This document shows positions 62,275-64,000 of a stretch of 64,000 nt of DNA, piece after piece. Position 1 is the first letter of the stretch. Each line of letters starts with the position of its first letter. A program made the translations under genes and the position numbers. The notes below the pieces were generated by a model that was not told the origin of the DNA, ran no database searches, and saw only the letters and a list, made by a program, of their open reading frames with translations. The DNA comes from Desulfovibrio intestinalis (lineage in GTDB: Bacteria; Desulfobacterota; Desulfovibrionia; Desulfovibrionales; Desulfovibrionaceae): NCBI RefSeq assembly GCF_014202345.1, contig NZ_JACHGO010000008.1:1-64000 (forward strand). Direction: 5' to 3'.

Positions 62275-62381
62275 CAAAGACTGGCTCCACTTGGACCCTA
62301 CAAGCAGACAGGGGGCATATTGGCAGGAATATCACTATTTATGTCATTGTGCCATATCGTGCTCTAGCCTAGGGTACGACC

Positions 62382-63398
62382 ATGAAATGCGAGCAATGCC
62401 CCACCGAAGGTTGTTCAACTGCCCCACGCCTCGTCGTCATGGCTGTCCATGACGGTGCGGAAATCCTCGATATCACGGGCCCCTTGAGCGTGTTTTCCGC
62501 AGCCAACGATCTGCATGCTCAGTCCGGCGGCGCGGAACCGCTTTACCGCATCCAGGTCGCGGGCGAGAGCAGTGACGCGGTGGTGCGGACCGCCTCCGGC
62601 ATCCGTCTGCTGACTGATACCGCATTGGGACAGCACAGCGGCATTGATACCTTGCTGGTGGCTGGCGGCCCCGTGGCGAAGCAGGCTCCGCAGGCGCTGG
62701 TGGACTGGCTGCGCGAAGCTGCGCCCCTTGTGCGGCGCGTTTGCTCCATCTGCTCCGGAGCCTTCATCCTGGCGCGCGCAGGGCTGCTGGAAGGCCGCCA
62801 GGCCACCACCCACTGGCTCATGCTTGAGGAATTACGCACCTTTTCTCCAAATATTGATGTCCAGGCTGACGCCCTGCATGTGAAGGACGGCTCCGTCTAT
62901 ACCTCGGCCGGGGTGACGGCGGGCATTGATTTGGCATTAGCCCTGCTGGAGGAGGACTTTGGCCGCGATCTGGCGCTGAACGTGGCGAGAGTGCTGGTGC
63001 TCTATCTCAAGCGTCCGGGTGGACAATCGCAGTTCAGCACAACCCTTCTGGCGCAGATTCACGAGGGCGGCACACTGGCCTCGACGATCCAATGGCTGCG
63101 CGACAACCATCAGCGCCCGCTGTGCAACGAGGACATCGCCAGACACGCGGCTATGAGCCCGCGCAACTTCGCCAGGGTCTTCAAACGCGAAACAGGCGTA
63201 ACTCCGGCCCATTTCATTGAAAATATCCGCCTTGAAGCAGCTGTGAAACGCCTGGAGGAAACAACGCAGGCACTGGAAACCATCGCCCGGGAGTGTGGTT
63301 TCCAGTCCGGTGAGCACTTCCGCCTGACATTTTCGCGCCGCTTCGGCATCACCCCCGGCCAGTACCGGAACAGATTCCGTTCCGGTGCATGGCGTTAA
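62382..63398 (+). CDS. GlxA-type transcriptional regulator (DJ-1/PfpI plus AraC domains)
   Basis: 338 residues. A DJ-1/PfpI-like domain (about 16-200) includes SICSGAFILARAGLLEGR, the place of the DJ-1 nucleophile Cys. An AraC-type DNA-binding domain (about 232-330) has ARHAAMSPRNFARVFKRETG and FRLTFSRRFGITPGQYRNRF. The N-terminus adds an unusual CxxC-x4-C cluster (MKCEQCPTEGC). Such regulators sense small molecules through the enzyme-like domain. The DJ-1 family gene 16 bp downstream is the likely target. The ribosome-binding site is weak. Confidence 0.9.
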   Translation: MKCEQCPTEGCSTAPRLVVMAVHDGAEILDITGPLSVFSAANDLHAQSGGAEPLYRIQVAGESSDAVVRTASGIRLLTDTALGQHSGIDTLLVAGGPVAKQAPQALVDWLREAAPLVRRVCSICSGAFILARAGLLEGRQATTHWLMLEELRTFSPNIDVQADALHVKDGSVYTSAGVTAGIDLALALLEEDFGRDLALNVARVLVLYLKRPGGQSQFSTTLLAQIHEGGTLASTIQWLRDNHQRPLCNEDIARHAAMSPRNFARVFKRETGVTPAHFIENIRLEAAVKRLEETTQALETIARECGFQSGEHFRLTFSRRFGITPGQYRNRFRSGAWR

Positions 63399-63414
63399 CA
63401 CTTAGGAGAAACAT

Positions 63415-64000
63415 ATGAAATATATCTCTTTGCAATGTCTTGCTCTCGCGTTCATGCTGCTCGCATCCGCCCTCTCCGTTCCGGCGCAAGTGCAATCACC
63501 CCAATCAGAGGAGCAGGTCATGTATGAGGTCCACCCAGCCCAGGTTTCCAGGCAGATAACCGTTGGGGTTCTCATCTTCCCCGGCTTCGAGATGCTGGAC
63601 GCCTACGGCCCGATGGAAATGTGGGGCAGCCTCAAGCACGCCCCGGCCCGTTTCTGGGGTGGCGAAGAAAAACGCGCAGGCGTACGGCTGGTGACCATCG
63701 CGGCCACACGGGGAGAAATTCCCTCAAATCAGGGACCGAAGACCGTAGCCGACTACAGCTATGCCGACTCGCCCAAGCTGGATTATCTGCTGGTGCCAGG
63801 CGGCAGCGGGGCAGTGCCTCTGGTTGGCGACACTGCGACTCTGGACTGGCTACGCGACCAGGCAACCAAGACGAAGGTGGTCATGTCCGTGTGTAACGGC
63901 GCGTCGCTTTTGGCCGCAGCGGGCATTCTGGACGGCAGACCTGCCACAACAAACAAAATGGCCTTCAAGGCTTCTACGGAGCCTGGCCCCAAGGTGAACT
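63415..64000 (+). CDS. Secreted DJ-1/PfpI-family protein, 3' end outside window
   Basis: At least 195 residues, open at the right edge. A signal peptide (LALAFMLLASALSVPAQ) precedes a DJ-1/PfpI domain with VGVLIFPGFEMLDAYGPMEM and SVCNGASLLAAAGILDGR, where the Cys is the expected nucleophile. It resembles isonitrile hydratase-type DJ-1 proteins but is exported. The ATG at 63415 follows TTAGGAGAAACAT. It is directly downstream of the GlxA-type regulator and shares its fold, so an operon and a common ligand are plausible. Confidence 0.85.
   Translation, partial: MKYISLQCLALAFMLLASALSVPAQVQSPQSEEQVMYEVHPAQVSRQITVGVLIFPGFEMLDAYGPMEMWGSLKHAPARFWGGEEKRAGVRLVTIAATRGEIPSNQGPKTVADYSYADSPKLDYLLVPGGSGAVPLVGDTATLDWLRDQATKTKVVMSVCNGASLLAAAGILDGRPATTNKMAFKASTEPGPKVN

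Overview
The window looks like a chromosomal segment of a sulfate-reducing Desulfovibrio-type bacterium (Desulfovibrionaceae); I do not name a species. The main evidence is dsrC with its C-terminal Cys pair, a complete CO-induced-type membrane hydrogenase operon (cooMKLXUH-hypA-cooF) in the order I know from Desulfovibrio, a chemoreceptor fused to hemerythrin (DcrH type), the futalosine menaquinone gene mqnB, and GC-rich coding sequence with AT-rich promoter regions. I see no rRNA, tRNA, CRISPR array, phage or intact insertion sequence.

Layout. 1-3.6 kb: the first codons of a minus-strand gene behind a three-helix leader, a phosphotransfer (HPt) protein, and divergent copper genes copA/copZ. 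3.7-6.5 kb: a long palindromic repeat, then a Csd4-type peptidoglycan carboxypeptidase next to gpsA. 6.5-16.5 kb: a 1.2 kb regulatory gap and the coo hydrogenase operon. 16.5-17.6 kb: a GC-rich repeat block. 17.6-21.5 kb (minus): neuB-like synthase, LIC12162-type transferase and Sel1-repeat protein. 21.8-24.4 kb: EamA transporter, rdgB, orphan oligopeptide-type ABC ATPase. 24.7-30.6 kb: repeat-flanked NADP secondary alcohol dehydrogenase, two chemoreceptors, yedF. 31-35 kb (minus): OlsF-like two-domain acyltransferase with a DksA-like protein, and pdxST. 35.2-41 kb: unknown protein, HAD phosphatase, yggT, a DUF465-like protein, ilvB-ilvN-ilvC. 41-43.5 kb: a large disordered protein with about ten copies of a short motif. 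44.1-51.8 kb: a microprotein coupled to ubiE, then nucleotide-sugar dehydrogenase, mqnB, polyprenyl synthase and a PurS-PurL fusion. 52-55.4 kb: M20 amidohydrolase with an MFS carrier, and a cationic secreted protein. 55.6-62 kb: second palindromic repeat copy, larC, CBS-ACT protein, dsrC, PBP1A, trmI. 62-64 kb: more long inverted repeats, a DJ-1/AraC regulator and a secreted DJ-1/PfpI protein cut by the window edge.

How genes fit together. The coo operon should encode a proton-pumping ferredoxin-linked [NiFe] hydrogenase with its own nickel-insertion gene, hypA; larC is a second nickel-related gene. ubiE, mqnB and the polyprenyl synthase together cover parts of menaquinone synthesis. dsrC and yedF belong to sulfur or selenium trafficking. 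The Csd4-like enzyme and PBP1A act on peptidoglycan. The NeuB/LIC12162 genes, the UDP-sugar dehydrogenase and the OlsF-like enzyme point to cell-surface remodelling.

The signals I find least explained are a 71-nt leader that can pair over a ribosome-binding site at the left edge, a family of roughly 125-160 bp palindromic elements of which two end on the stop codons of neighbouring genes, a tandem 120-bp repeat, a charged tail on CooF, and the multi-motif disordered protein. All functional statements come from reading the sequence; no database search was run.
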